The notes below the pieces were generated by a model that was given only the letters and a program-made list of their open reading frames with translations, made no database searches and was not told the DNA's origin. A program made the translations under genes and the position numbers. A stretch of 64,000 bases of DNA, taken from the NCBI RefSeq assembly GCF_040703125.1, contig NZ_CP160035.1, positions 3,830,001-3,894,000 of the forward strand, in the 5' to 3' direction. Below, piece after piece: positions 54,175 through 63,374 of the stretch. Source of the DNA: Flavobacterium ovatum. GTDB lineage: Bacteria; Bacteroidota; Bacteroidia; Flavobacteriales; Flavobacteriaceae. The number at the start of each line of letters is the position of its first letter. Position 1 is the stretch's first letter.

Positions 54175-54946
54175 CTTGGGCTTCCTTAATAAAAATTTCT
54201 GAGTGTTTTAATCGGATCAATAAGAACTTTAAATATACAGCACGTAATTCCTCGGGGGTAGCATCTACATCTTCCCACTGCAACCATTCCAGCGGAATAA
54301 GGTTTACAATTTCTATCAATACTTCATCTGTCAATATTGCTTTGAAAGCAACATCAACTTCTGTCAATTGACTTGCTTGAGGCAGCAGTACATGATCTTT
54401 GATAAGTGCAAACGGACTCTGAGCATGTTTTTCCCAATTGGTCCAAGAATGATGAAAATACAAACAAGCCCCGTGATCGATCAACCACAATTCTTTATGC
54501 CAAATCAACATATTGGTATTGCGAAATGTGCGATCTACATTGGTTATAAAAGCATCTAACCAAACAATTTGAGAGGAAGCAACAGAATCAACTGTAGTGA
54601 CTACAGGGTCAAAATTAATAGCACCTGATAAAAAATGTAAAGCAAGATTCATTCCCTGGCTACCTTGAAGTAAGTCCTGAATTTCTTCATCTCCTTCTGA
54701 TCGTCCAAAAGCTTCATCAAGATTAGCATACACCAACTCGGGCATTCTAAGTTTTAAAGCACGCGCTATTTCGCCACCAATCAATTCGGCAATCAAGGCT
54801 TTCACACCATGACCAGCGCCTTTAAATTTGAGAACATATTTAAAATCATCATCGGCTTCTGCCAAAGCTGGCAAGGAACCGCCTTCCCGCAAAGGTGTGA
54901 TGTACCGCGTTACATTTACGGTGCGAAGATTGAATTTGCTTTTCAT
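54152..54946 (-). CDS. HipA-like kinase (HipA_2 type), standalone
   Basis: A 264-residue protein of the HipA-related kinase group. Motifs: FKYVLKFKGAGHGVKALIAE (ATP-binding Lys), a catalytic loop DAFITNVDRTFRNTN with Asp138 and Asn143/Asn145, and metal-binding Asp157 in LIDHGACLYF. It is shorter than E. coli HipA (440) because the N-terminal subdomain is missing, and no HipB-like regulator adjoins it. Instead it overlaps a DUF3037 gene. The substrate is unknown; HipA itself phosphorylates glutamyl-tRNA synthetase, which should not be assumed here. A TAAGTTTG box lies at 54974-54967. Next to decayed, repeat-rich DNA. Confidence 0.88.
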   Translation of the reverse strand: MKSKFNLRTVNVTRYITPLREGGSLPALAEADDDFKYVLKFKGAGHGVKALIAELIGGEIARALKLRMPELVYANLDEAFGRSEGDEEIQDLLQGSQGMNLALHFLSGAINFDPVVTTVDSVASSQIVWLDAFITNVDRTFRNTNMLIWHKELWLIDHGACLYFHHSWTNWEKHAQSPFALIKDHVLLPQASQLTEVDVAFKAILTDEVLIEIVNLIPLEWLQWEDVDATPEELRAVYLKFLLIRLKHSEIFIKEAQDAREKLI

Positions 54947-54966
54947 ATTCGGAATTTACTGAGCTA

Positions 54967-54974
54967 CAAACTTA
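54967..54974 (-). promoter_or_regulatory. -7 element for the HipA/DUF3037 pair
   Basis: TAAGTTTG fits TAnnTTTG, 21 bp before the kinase start. Confidence 0.4.
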
Positions 54975-55109
54975 CAAATAAGAAAGATGTTTTTTTAGAC
55001 TTCTTTCTTCATTTTTTTACATTAAAAAATCATTATGATTGATGAAATGCAAAACAAAATCGCTGATTTACTAAGAAATAATTAACTTTTATACTAGAAA
55101 ATATTCCTT

Positions 55110-55117
55110 TATCTTTG
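55110..55117 (+). promoter_or_regulatory. -7 element for the NYN-LOTUS gene
   Basis: TATCTTTG fits TAnnTTTG, 24 bp before the ATG at 55141. Confidence 0.5.
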
Positions 55118-55140
55118 GTCAACATACTATAATTTAAACA

Positions 55141-55923
55141 ATGTCACAAAACGTCCCAGAATTAAAACTAGCAGTACTTATTGATGCCGATAACGTTCCT
55201 TACAGCAATGTAAAAGGAATGATGGAAGAAATCACCAAATTTGGCACACCTACAACCAAACGTATTTATGCCGATTGGACTAAACCAAATGCCAATGGAT
55301 GGAAAAGTGTTTTACTAGAACACGCCATCACCCCCATTCAGCAATACAGTTATACGGTGGGAAAAAACTCTTCGGATTCGGCAATGATTATCGATGCCAT
55401 GGATTTATTGTATTCCGATAAAGTGGATGGTTTTTGTATTGTTTCTAGCGATAGTGATTTCACCAGATTGGCTATTAGATTAAGAGAATCCGGAATGAAA
55501 GTCATTGGAATTGGAGAGAAAAAAACACCTAATTCTTTCATTGTAGCCTGCGACAGGTTTATCTACATTGAAGTATTGGATGGCGCCATCAAAAAGAAAA
55601 TAAAGAAACCAAGTACTACCACTAATACCACATCCGTTGGCACCAAAAAGCAAGCTCCTAAAACGTTAAATACAATTGACGTTCAGACCATCGACCTTAT
55701 TGAAGATACGATTGAAGATATTGCAGATGATAGTGGCTGGGCATTTTTGGGCGATGTAGGGAATCTCATTGTGAAGAAAAAACCAGAATTCGACCCTAGA
55801 AATTATGGTTTTATAAAACTAACACCTATGCTTAAATCGCTAACCGATATTCTAGAAATAGACGAAAGAGACTCCGACAAAAAAGGAATTAAACACGTGT
55901 ATGTACGACTAAAAATGAATTAA
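55141..55923 (+). CDS. NYN-domain ribonuclease-like protein with C-terminal OST-HTH/LOTUS domain
   Basis: A 260-residue cytosolic protein. Residues 8 to about 150 form a PIN-like NYN nuclease domain with the acidic residues in VLIDADNVPYSNVKGMMEE, SSDSAMIIDAMDLLYSD and GFCIVSSDSDFTRLAIRLRE. About 150-175 is a Lys/Thr-rich linker. About 178-258 is a LOTUS/OST-HTH domain (IEDIADDSGWAFLGDVGNLI, DPRNYGFIKLTPMLKSLTDI), a module that binds RNA, including G-quadruplex RNA in studied cases. The combination suggests RNA processing or decay. The substrate is unknown. The FMN-dependent gene follows after 31 bp. Confidence 0.92.
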   Translation: MSQNVPELKLAVLIDADNVPYSNVKGMMEEITKFGTPTTKRIYADWTKPNANGWKSVLLEHAITPIQQYSYTVGKNSSDSAMIIDAMDLLYSDKVDGFCIVSSDSDFTRLAIRLRESGMKVIGIGEKKTPNSFIVACDRFIYIEVLDGAIKKKIKKPSTTTNTTSVGTKKQAPKTLNTIDVQTIDLIEDTIEDIADDSGWAFLGDVGNLIVKKKPEFDPRNYGFIKLTPMLKSLTDILEIDERDSDKKGIKHVYVRLKMN

Positions 55924-55954
55924 GTTTCGTTTACCACAAAATCCCACCTTAATC

Positions 55955-57460
55955 ATGAGAAAGCAATTTTTTATTTACGGTACGATACTTTTCGTACTCA
56001 CCGCTCTTGTTTATTATTATTTAAAACTTGGTTTTTTACTACTTATTTTATTACCCGTCATTCTGCTTATTGGTTGCTATAATACGTTCCAAAAAAAACA
56101 TTCTATATTAAGAAACTTTCCTGTAATAGGTTATGCTCGATATTTGTTTGAAATGATTGCACCTGAAATTCAACAATACTTTATTGAACGTTCTACGGAT
56201 GGAAAACCATTTTCTAGAAATCAACGTTCTCTAGTGTACCAAAGAGCCAAAAACATTGATGCAAATACTCCTTTTGGCACACAATTGGATTTAAACCAAA
56301 ATAATTATGAGGGTATCAAACATTCCATTTTTCCAGCAAAAGTAAATACTGATTTGCCTCGCGTATGGGTTGGTGGTGCTGATTGTAAGCAACGCTATCA
56401 TGCCTCTTTATTAAATATTTCGGCAATGAGCTTTGGTTCTTTGAGCGAAAATGCCATTTGTGCCCTAAATAAAGGAGCACATAAAGGACAGTTTTACCAC
56501 AACACGGGAGAAGGTGGATTAACCGAATTTCATCTACAAGGAGGAGATGTTACTTGGCAAATTGGTACCGGTTATTTTGGATGTAGAACTCCTGAAGGTA
56601 ATTTTGATGCTGAAAAATTCAAAGAAAAATCAAATTTACCTACTGTAAAAATGATTGAAATTAAATTATCTCAAGGGGCAAAACCAGGTCACGGTGGCGT
56701 ATTACCCGCGGCTAAAAATACCGAGCAAATCGCTAAGATTAGAGGTGTATTACCACATACTACTATTTACTCACCACCTTCACATACCGCATTTACAGAT
56801 GCAAAAGGACTGGTGTCATTTATAGCTGAACTACGAGAATTATCCAATGAAAAACCAATAGGCTTTAAATTATGTATTGGTAACCCGACAGAATTTGAAG
56901 ATCTTTGCCATGAAATGATTGTAGCAGATTGCTTTCCCGACTTTATTACAGTAGACGGCGCCGAAGGCGGTACTGGAGCGGCTCCTCTCGAATTTTCTGA
57001 CGGCGTAGGAATGCCTTTTGAACCTGCTTTAATTTTTGTCAATAGAACTTTAATCGATTTAAATATTCGAGAAAAAATTCGAATTATAGGCAGTGGAAAA
57101 ATAATTTCAGGATACTCAATTTTACACGCTTTAGCTTTAGGAGCTGATATTTGTAACAGCGCTAGGGGCTTCTTGTTTTCTTTGGGTTGTATTCAGGCAT
57201 TACGTTGCCATACCAACCAGTGTCCGACTGGAGTAGCGACTCAAGATAAAATGCTTATGAAAGGGCTTGTTATTACAGACAAATCCGAAAGAGTTTATCA
57301 TTTTCATAAAAACACACTTCATGCCGCTAATGAACTACTAGCTGCAACTGGGAAAACCAGCTTTGATGATGTTGACATTAGTATCTTCATGCGTGGGGAT
57401 GAATTTGCACATTTGTCTGATTTGTATTTCCCAAATAACTTAACGAAATATACAAACTAA
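55955..57460 (+). CDS. membrane-anchored FMN-binding glutamate-synthase-like protein
   Basis: A 501-residue protein. Two membrane helices lie at the N-terminus (about 5-45). The FMN-binding TIM barrel of the glutamate synthase large subunit follows: ISAMSFGSLSENAICALNKG, GEGGLTEFHLQGGD, LSQGAKPGHGGVLPA, FITVDGAEGGTGAAPLEF and IRIIGSGKIISGYS. The cluster motif is RCHTNQCPTGVATQ; two of the usual cysteines are clear. The glutaminase and GXGXG domains of true GltB are missing, so it is not glutamate synthase. Redox partner and substrate are unknown; standalone proteins of this kind are common. Confidence 0.9.
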   Translation: MRKQFFIYGTILFVLTALVYYYLKLGFLLLILLPVILLIGCYNTFQKKHSILRNFPVIGYARYLFEMIAPEIQQYFIERSTDGKPFSRNQRSLVYQRAKNIDANTPFGTQLDLNQNNYEGIKHSIFPAKVNTDLPRVWVGGADCKQRYHASLLNISAMSFGSLSENAICALNKGAHKGQFYHNTGEGGLTEFHLQGGDVTWQIGTGYFGCRTPEGNFDAEKFKEKSNLPTVKMIEIKLSQGAKPGHGGVLPAAKNTEQIAKIRGVLPHTTIYSPPSHTAFTDAKGLVSFIAELRELSNEKPIGFKLCIGNPTEFEDLCHEMIVADCFPDFITVDGAEGGTGAAPLEFSDGVGMPFEPALIFVNRTLIDLNIREKIRIIGSGKIISGYSILHALALGADICNSARGFLFSLGCIQALRCHTNQCPTGVATQDKMLMKGLVITDKSERVYHFHKNTLHAANELLAATGKTSFDDVDISIFMRGDEFAHLSDLYFPNNLTKYTN

Positions 57461-57577
57461 TAAAATTACCCGAATTAATTTTTTCTTACTTAGTTGAGAT
57501 TTCAAAATGAAACTTCTCTTGATGGATAATAAGTACTAAACGGACATTTCAAAAAGAGTACCCGACAAAAAAGGGTG

Positions 57578-59989
57578 CTAAACAACTGTGTTTTCAATTA
57601 AAGATGAATTAAAACATTTTTGAACCGTTTGGTATAGCAGTTCTTTTTTCACAGGTTTAGTCAAGTAATCATTCATTCCTATTTCAAATACGCGTTCCTT
57701 AGTTGTTTCCATGACATCTGCTGTTACTGCGATGATTGGAACATTAGCGTTCTCTAGTCCTGCTTCTCCATTTCGGATAGCAATGGTGGCTTCATATCCA
57801 TCCATGACCGGCATTTGTAAATCCATCAAAACAATATCAATAGCATGACTTTTGAAAGCATCTAAACCTTCTTGACCGTCATTGGCGAAAATAATTTGGG
57901 TGTTTTTCCACTTTTTCAAAATCATTTTAATCACCATCTGGTTAATAGAATTATCTTCGACAACTAAAATAGTTTTCCCTTTTAAATCATAAACTTCTGG
58001 TAACAAAGCCACCACTTCCACTTTGTGTTGCTCAACAATTTCATAATCTAAGGTAATTACGCAACTTGTACCTTTATTAGGATAACTATTCATTACAATA
58101 GTTCCATCTTGCATATCTACTAATGTTTTCACTATATATAATCCTAATCCTAACCCCCCAAATTTTCTTTTGTTATCAATATTGTGCTGGCTAAAAGAAT
58201 CAAAAATACTATCTATTTTATCCTTGGAAATCCCAACACCTGAATCAGAAACAGTTACAACCAAGCTCCTCACAGTATCAGATCTCACAATTGACTCGAT
58301 TTCAAATTTCACAAATCCTTCCGAAGTAAATTTAATTGCATTACTCACTACATTATTAATAACTTGAACCAAACGCATTTCGTCACCTGAAACCATATCA
58401 GGAAACACCCCTCTTTTAGTATATATAAATTCTAAACCTTTATCTAAAACTCTTATTTCACTATTGTTTTTCACCTCTTCAATAACGGACAAAAGATTAA
58501 AATTCACTTTATCTAGTTTTATTTCTTTTTTTTCAATTTTTGAAAAATCTAAAATATCATTTACAGAACTCAATAAACTGTGGGAAGAATATTTAATAAC
58601 TTGACAATTCTTTTTAATCTTTTCATCTTCTACTTCACTAGAAACCGCATCAATCAAATTCATAATCGCATTCAATGGTGTTCTTAACTCGTGACTGATA
58701 TTGGATAAAAAATAAGATTTCAAATCATTCATTTCTTCAGACCGAATTAAAGCCAAACGGTTCAATTCATTTTTCTCGTTTTTAAGATTTCTAATCAAAT
58801 TTGCCATTGAAAGTGAAAGAAATATAATTTCTAAACCTGTCCCCAATTTGGAACTATTTTGCACTAAAAAAGTATTAGGTAATAATCCAAAATTATTAAG
58901 TATAAACACTCCAAAACCCAATATTAAAAATAAAATACCCGTTACAAAGAAAGCATCTACTTTTACACTTTTACGAATTAAAGACACAATCATACTTATA
59001 ATTAATGATAAAATTATTAGTCCTAAAATATTGGCGATTGGGTAACAATAAGGCAAGGCGACTGGTACAAAAAGGATACATAGAATTAGCACAAAAGCTA
59101 AAAAATAAGTAAACTGAAAAATTTTACAAATCAACTTATTATAATAATTTACCCTTAAAAACACCTCACTATATTTCCCTAACATAACACCCGTTATCAT
59201 GGCGAAAATCAAAACAGCATGTTGGGATACCCATCCTCCACTAGGATCAACGTATTTATAAAAATAGCCATCTAAAGATAATTGCATCATTCCCACAAAG
59301 AAAACGTAAATACTATAATATAAAAAAGTACGTTCTTTGAGCGCAAAAAAGAAAAAGAAATAAATAATAGCTGCAATGGTCAATATCCCATAAAAAATTC
59401 CAAAAATAAACTGCTCAAATGACTCTGAATCATTAAAGCTGTCTGATGAACTTAACAACAAAGGCATTTTTATTACTTCACCATCACTTTTAAGATGTAA
59501 AAATATATCAACACTAGAATTCGGCTGGATATTTAGTTTAAAAATTGTTTTTCTACTGGTATAAGCTCTTTCGTGAAATGGCATTTTATCACCACTCACC
59601 GACTTTATGATTTTCCCAGTACTTTTATTCACTATATATAGTTCGACTCTATCCGTAATAGGACGAGCGGTTTCAAGATAATACTGCAAATTTAGATCCG
59701 AAGTATTTTGAAGTGCTATTTTCCCCCACCAATAATGATCGGTGAATCCTAAATCATCGGTATTAAACTTTAAGCTTACAGGATTCAAAGATTCGTAGTT
59801 CTTAATCACCTGCTGAATATTTAACTTTTGTTGGTCTACATCAGCTACTGAAGCATAAGGTTGTAACGAAATCTGTTCAGGGATTGACTCTTTTTGAAAC
59901 ACATATTGTCCATGAGAGGAAGTAAAAAACATCATCACAATAAACAGTAGGATAGTATTACAATTAGTCTTGGGGCTAAGTAATTGCAT
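57578..59989 (-). CDS. 7TMR-DISM hybrid sensor histidine kinase/response regulator
   Basis: An 803-residue membrane sensor. A signal peptide (about 1-27), an extracytoplasmic 7TMR-DISMED2 beta domain (about 40-180), seven membrane helices (about 190-400), then HisKA with His433 in LSNISHELRTPLNAIMNLID. HATPase motifs: VVSNAIKFTSEG (N box), DSGVGISKDK and GGLGLGLYIVK. A C-terminal receiver domain (about 672-795) has ILVVEDN, phosphoacceptor Asp723 in DIVLMDLQMPVMDGYEA and Lys778 in DYLTKPV. All phosphorelay residues are present. No output regulator adjoins it. DISMED2 is thought to bind carbohydrates or other small ligands; the signal is unknown. Confidence 0.94.
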   Translation of the reverse strand: MQLLSPKTNCNTILLFIVMMFFTSSHGQYVFQKESIPEQISLQPYASVADVDQQKLNIQQVIKNYESLNPVSLKFNTDDLGFTDHYWWGKIALQNTSDLNLQYYLETARPITDRVELYIVNKSTGKIIKSVSGDKMPFHERAYTSRKTIFKLNIQPNSSVDIFLHLKSDGEVIKMPLLLSSSDSFNDSESFEQFIFGIFYGILTIAAIIYFFFFFALKERTFLYYSIYVFFVGMMQLSLDGYFYKYVDPSGGWVSQHAVLIFAMITGVMLGKYSEVFLRVNYYNKLICKIFQFTYFLAFVLILCILFVPVALPYCYPIANILGLIILSLIISMIVSLIRKSVKVDAFFVTGILFLILGFGVFILNNFGLLPNTFLVQNSSKLGTGLEIIFLSLSMANLIRNLKNEKNELNRLALIRSEEMNDLKSYFLSNISHELRTPLNAIMNLIDAVSSEVEDEKIKKNCQVIKYSSHSLLSSVNDILDFSKIEKKEIKLDKVNFNLLSVIEEVKNNSEIRVLDKGLEFIYTKRGVFPDMVSGDEMRLVQVINNVVSNAIKFTSEGFVKFEIESIVRSDTVRSLVVTVSDSGVGISKDKIDSIFDSFSQHNIDNKRKFGGLGLGLYIVKTLVDMQDGTIVMNSYPNKGTSCVITLDYEIVEQHKVEVVALLPEVYDLKGKTILVVEDNSINQMVIKMILKKWKNTQIIFANDGQEGLDAFKSHAIDIVLMDLQMPVMDGYEATIAIRNGEAGLENANVPIIAVTADVMETTKERVFEIGMNDYLTKPVKKELLYQTVQKCFNSSLIENTVV

Positions 59990-60129
59990 ATTTATATTTT
60001 TGGATTAATTAAATATACGAAAAACGAGTACTTATGGTTTTAAAAAAACTCGATTTATCCAAAAAAAGGATTACTTAATAATAAAAGGGTTCTTGATCCA
60101 ATAAAAGCACTACCTAAATTAAAGTAAGG

Positions 60130-60297
60130 CACAAAAAAAAAGGAGCGTTTTTACACGCTCCCATTTTAGGTTTTGGTTTACCATCTTCAACTTATACTTC
60201 CAAAAATATTCCATCTTATAGTTGAACATTGAGTCATCAACCTTATGTGAAGTTTGACAGAAACAAAATAATTAATCAAAACCTTATATCAAATATA
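60130..60297 (-). ncRNA. candidate small structured RNA (orphan promoter-terminator unit)
   Basis: On the minus strand a TATATTTG element (60297-60290) is followed by about 150 nt without a supported ORF and ends in a textbook terminator (stem 60142-60148/60155-60161, then T9). Within the transcript three nested helices are possible: GGTTTTG (60283-60277) with CAAAACC (60175-60169), CTTCA (60252-60248) with TGAAG (60189-60185), and GTTGA (60241-60237) with TCAAC (60225-60221). The TTG nearest the -33 position is 25 nt upstream of the -7 box, slightly outside consensus. A small peptide (MFNYKMEYFWKYKL...) is possible but unlikely. Function unknown. Confidence 0.5.
60142..60161 (-). terminator. 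intrinsic terminator of the candidate small RNA
   Basis: GGAGCGT (60142-60148) with ACGCTCC (60155-60161), loop 6 nt, and an A-run on the plus strand that reads T9 on the minus strand. No gene ends here, so it terminates an unlisted transcript. Confidence 0.75.
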
Positions 60298-60526
60298 CAA
60301 CGAATAAAAACATAAAACACTACAAAACAATCAATTAACTATAAATTAACAGCAATACATAATGGATTTATTGAATAGTCAGCGGAAAGTGCCAATCAAC
60401 AATTATTAATCAATAAGATTTTGTTCCAAAAAAAGCACTAACAGAATACAATGAACTCATTTTGAATATATTACATTATATACATTTTGGATTTACGTGA
60501 GAAACAACAGTGGTAAGTCCACTAAA

Positions 60527-60553
60527 TTGGTTTTTAAAAATAATGTACCTTTG
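60527..60553 (+). promoter_or_regulatory. promoter of rdgB
   Basis: TTG (60527-60529), 16-nt spacer and TACCTTTG (60546-60553), 28 bp before the ATG. Confidence 0.55.
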
Positions 60554-60580
60554 AATCCTTATCACTTTAAAACTTAGAAT

Positions 60581-61159
60581 ATGCAACTTGTTTTTGCCTC
60601 CAATAATAAAAATAAAATCAGAGAAATTCAGCAACTACTTCCTGAAAACATTCAGATTCTCAGCTTAACCGATATAGGTTGCCACGAAGAAATTCCAGAA
60701 ACTGCAGAAACAATTGAAGGCAATGCAATTCTAAAAGCTAACTACGTGACCGACAAATATGGCTACGATTGTTTTGCTGACGATACTGGCCTTGAAGTAA
60801 CCGCTCTTGATGGCGCGCCAGGAGTTTATTCGGCTCGTTATGCAGGCGAACCTTCCGATTCGAATGCTAATATGGACAAATTACTTGATGCTTTGAATGA
60901 AGAGACGAATAGATCTGCCCAATTTAAAACGGTAATCACTCTCAATCTAAAAGGAAAACAACAGCTTTTTACAGGAATTGCTAAAGGTGTTATTTCTTCC
61001 AAAAAAATTGGAAAGGAAGGATTTGGTTACGATCCAATCTTTCAACCAGAAAGCTATTCAGAAACCTTTGCGGATATGTCTTCTGAGCTTAAAAACAAAA
61101 TTAGTCACCGAGGAAAAGCAACCCGACTATTGATTGCCTTTTTAAACAGTTTGAAATAA
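60581..61159 (+). CDS. rdgB: non-canonical purine NTP pyrophosphatase (RdgB/HAM1)
   Basis: A 192-residue HAM1-family enzyme that hydrolyses ITP, dITP and XTP to monophosphates, keeping deaminated purines out of nucleic acids. Signatures: FASNNKNKIREIQQLLP at the N-terminus, FADDTGLEVTALDGAPGVYS (catalytic Asp pair), ARYAGEPSDSNANMDKLLDA, GKEGFGYDPIFQPES and SHRGKA at the C-terminus. Full length with no unusual features. It is monocistronic with a good promoter. Confidence 0.96.
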   Translation: MQLVFASNNKNKIREIQQLLPENIQILSLTDIGCHEEIPETAETIEGNAILKANYVTDKYGYDCFADDTGLEVTALDGAPGVYSARYAGEPSDSNANMDKLLDALNEETNRSAQFKTVITLNLKGKQQLFTGIAKGVISSKKIGKEGFGYDPIFQPESYSETFADMSSELKNKISHRGKATRLLIAFLNSLK

Positions 61160-61332
61160 TTGATTAATTAGACAACATTTAGCAAAAGTTTTAGCTCACA
61201 CGACTATTTTAATCATCCAAAAAAAGAAAAACATCTAAAAAACCCTCCTAACAAATGATAACTTTCTGATTATCAAATACCAATAAATTATCAAAACTTA
61301 ATCCTTCATTAGTTTATATCAATTATTAACGG

Positions 61333-61340
61333 TACTTTTG
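61333..61340 (+). promoter_or_regulatory. -7 element for the DEAD-box helicase gene
   Basis: TACTTTTG fits TAnnTTTG exactly, 20 bp before the ATG at 61361. Confidence 0.5.
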
Positions 61341-61360
61341 CACCCTATTTAAAATTACAT

Positions 61361-63283
61361 ATGAATAAATTTGAACAATTAGGATTGAGTGAATCGTTAC
61401 TGAAGGCGATTTTAGATCTAGGATTTGAAAATCCGACGGACGTACAGGAGAAAGCGATTCCCCTATTATTGGAAAAAGACACAGATTTAGTTGCGTTGGC
61501 TCAGACAGGGACAGGGAAAACGGCAGCTTTTGGTTTTCCAGTTATTCAGAAAATTGATGCCGACAATAGAAATACACAGGCGTTAATTTTATCTCCAACA
61601 CGCGAATTGTGTTTACAGATTACCAACGAACTTAAAAACTACTCTAAATACGAAAAAGGTATTAATGTGGTAGCAGTTTACGGCGGGGCTAGTATTACAG
61701 AACAAGCAAGAGACATCAAAAGAGGAGCGCAAATTATTGTAGCAACTCCAGGTAGAATGCAAGACATGATTAATAGAGGATTGGTTAACATTACTCAAAT
61801 TAACTATTGTATTCTTGACGAAGCAGATGAAATGTTGAACATGGGTTTCTACGAAGATATCGTAAACATCTTATCAACTACACCTGATAGTAAAAGTACA
61901 TGGTTGTTCTCTGCAACTATGCCAGCTGAGGTAGCTAGAATTGGTAAACAATTTATGACTGACCCAGTTGAAATTACAGTAGGAGCCAAAAACTCTGGTT
62001 CTGCAACGGTTTCTCACGAATTTTACCTAGTAAATGCACGTGACCGTTACGAAGCGTTGAAACGTTTAGCGGATGCTAACCCTGACATTTTCTCTGTAGT
62101 TTTTTGTAGAACAAAACGTGATACTCAAGCTGTAGCTGAAAAATTAGTAGAAGATGGATACAGTGCTGCTGCATTGCACGGAGATTTATCTCAAGCGCAA
62201 CGTGATGGGGTAATGAAATCTTTTAGAGGAAGACAAATCCAAATGCTTGTTGCGACTGATGTTGCTGCTCGTGGAATTGACGTTGATAACATTACTCACG
62301 TAGTAAACTACCAATTACCTGACGAAATTGAAACTTACAATCACCGTTCTGGCCGTACTGGTCGTGCAGGTAAATTAGGTACTTCTATCGTTATTGTAAC
62401 TAAAAGTGAATTGCGTAAAATTTCGTCTATCGAAAGAATCATCAAACAAAAGTTTGAAGAAAAAACTATTCCTTCTGGAATCGAGATCTGCGAAATTCAA
62501 TTGTTGCACTTAGCAAACAAAATTAAAGACACTGAAGTTGATCACGAAATTGACAACTACTTGCCAGCGATTAACAATGTTCTTGAAGATTTATCTAAAG
62601 AAGAATTGATTAAGAAAATGGTTTCAGTAGAATTCAACCGTTTCATCAACTACTACAAGAAAAATAGAGATATTTCTTCTCAATCTGGCGACAGACGTGA
62701 AAGAGATAGCGCTCCAAGAGAAAACAATAATGATGGTGGCGGTGCTACTAGATATTTTGTAAACATTGGATCTAGAGATAACTTTGACTGGATGTCATTA
62801 AAAGATTACTTGAAAGAAACATTGGACTTAGGTCGTGATGATGTTTTCAAAGTAGATGTAAAAGAAGGTTTCTCTTTCTTTAACACTGATCCAGAACATA
62901 CTGATAAAGTAATGGAAGTATTGAACAACGTACAATTAGAAGGACGTCGTATCAATGTTGAAATTTCTAAAAATGATGGTGGCGGAAGACGTGACCATAA
63001 TGGCAGAAGTTCAGGTGGTGGTTTTGGTGGTGGAAGAAGTTCTGCACCAAGAAGAGAAGGAAGTTTTGCGCCAAGACGTGAAGGTTCTGGTGGTGGCGGA
63101 TTCAGATCTGACAGAAATTCAGCTCCTAGAGAAGGTGGTTTTGGAGGTAGAAGTTCTGCTCCAAGAGAAGGTGGATTTGGAGGAAGAAGCTCTTCAAGAG
63201 GAGAAGGTTCTTCAGACAGAGCACCAAGACGTTCTGAAAACTCAGGTGATTCACCAAGACCAAGAAGACCAAGAAGAGACTAA
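61361..63283 (+). CDS. DEAD-box RNA helicase with DbpA-type domain and RGG-rich tail
   Basis: A 640-residue ATP-dependent RNA helicase for ribosome assembly or RNA turnover, often cold-induced. Motifs in order: Q-motif FENPTDVQEKAIP, AQTGTGKTAAFG (about 47), PTRELCLQ, ATPGR, DEAD at 153-156, SAT, RGIDVDNITHVVNYQLP, HRSGRTGRAG. A DbpA-like RNA-binding domain follows (about 470-545). The last 85 residues are a low-complexity Gly/Arg/Ser tail with a repeated unit REGGFGGRSSAP. The tail resembles RGG boxes that bind RNA nonspecifically or drive condensation. CsdA/DeaD is the closest E. coli functional analogue, so I withhold a symbol. Confidence 0.95.
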   Translation: MNKFEQLGLSESLLKAILDLGFENPTDVQEKAIPLLLEKDTDLVALAQTGTGKTAAFGFPVIQKIDADNRNTQALILSPTRELCLQITNELKNYSKYEKGINVVAVYGGASITEQARDIKRGAQIIVATPGRMQDMINRGLVNITQINYCILDEADEMLNMGFYEDIVNILSTTPDSKSTWLFSATMPAEVARIGKQFMTDPVEITVGAKNSGSATVSHEFYLVNARDRYEALKRLADANPDIFSVVFCRTKRDTQAVAEKLVEDGYSAAALHGDLSQAQRDGVMKSFRGRQIQMLVATDVAARGIDVDNITHVVNYQLPDEIETYNHRSGRTGRAGKLGTSIVIVTKSELRKISSIERIIKQKFEEKTIPSGIEICEIQLLHLANKIKDTEVDHEIDNYLPAINNVLEDLSKEELIKKMVSVEFNRFINYYKKNRDISSQSGDRRERDSAPRENNNDGGGATRYFVNIGSRDNFDWMSLKDYLKETLDLGRDDVFKVDVKEGFSFFNTDPEHTDKVMEVLNNVQLEGRRINVEISKNDGGGRRDHNGRSSGGGFGGGRSSAPRREGSFAPRREGSGGGGFRSDRNSAPREGGFGGRSSAPREGGFGGRSSSRGEGSSDRAPRRSENSGDSPRPRRPRRD

Positions 63284-63374
63284 TACTCTTTTCTGTTAAT
63301 TTTCTTGTAATTATACAATGAAACTACAAAATATTTAAAGCTGATTTATTACTTTTAAAGTCTTAAAACAGTTT

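Noticed and set aside
57520..57577. Possible terminator after the FMN enzyme gene
   Set aside because: Only a 5-6 bp GTACCC/GGGTGC pairing is available, too weak to call.
60180..60235. Small peptide gene in the candidate small RNA
   Set aside because: The best reading frame (MFNYKMEYFWKYKL...) runs into the terminator stem and has no conserved features; a noncoding role fits better.
62955..63299. Plus-strand ORF of 114 residues overlapping the helicase C-terminus
   Set aside because: A shadow of the Gly/Arg-rich repeat read one frame off; composition is Val/Glu-rich low complexity and it has no promoter.
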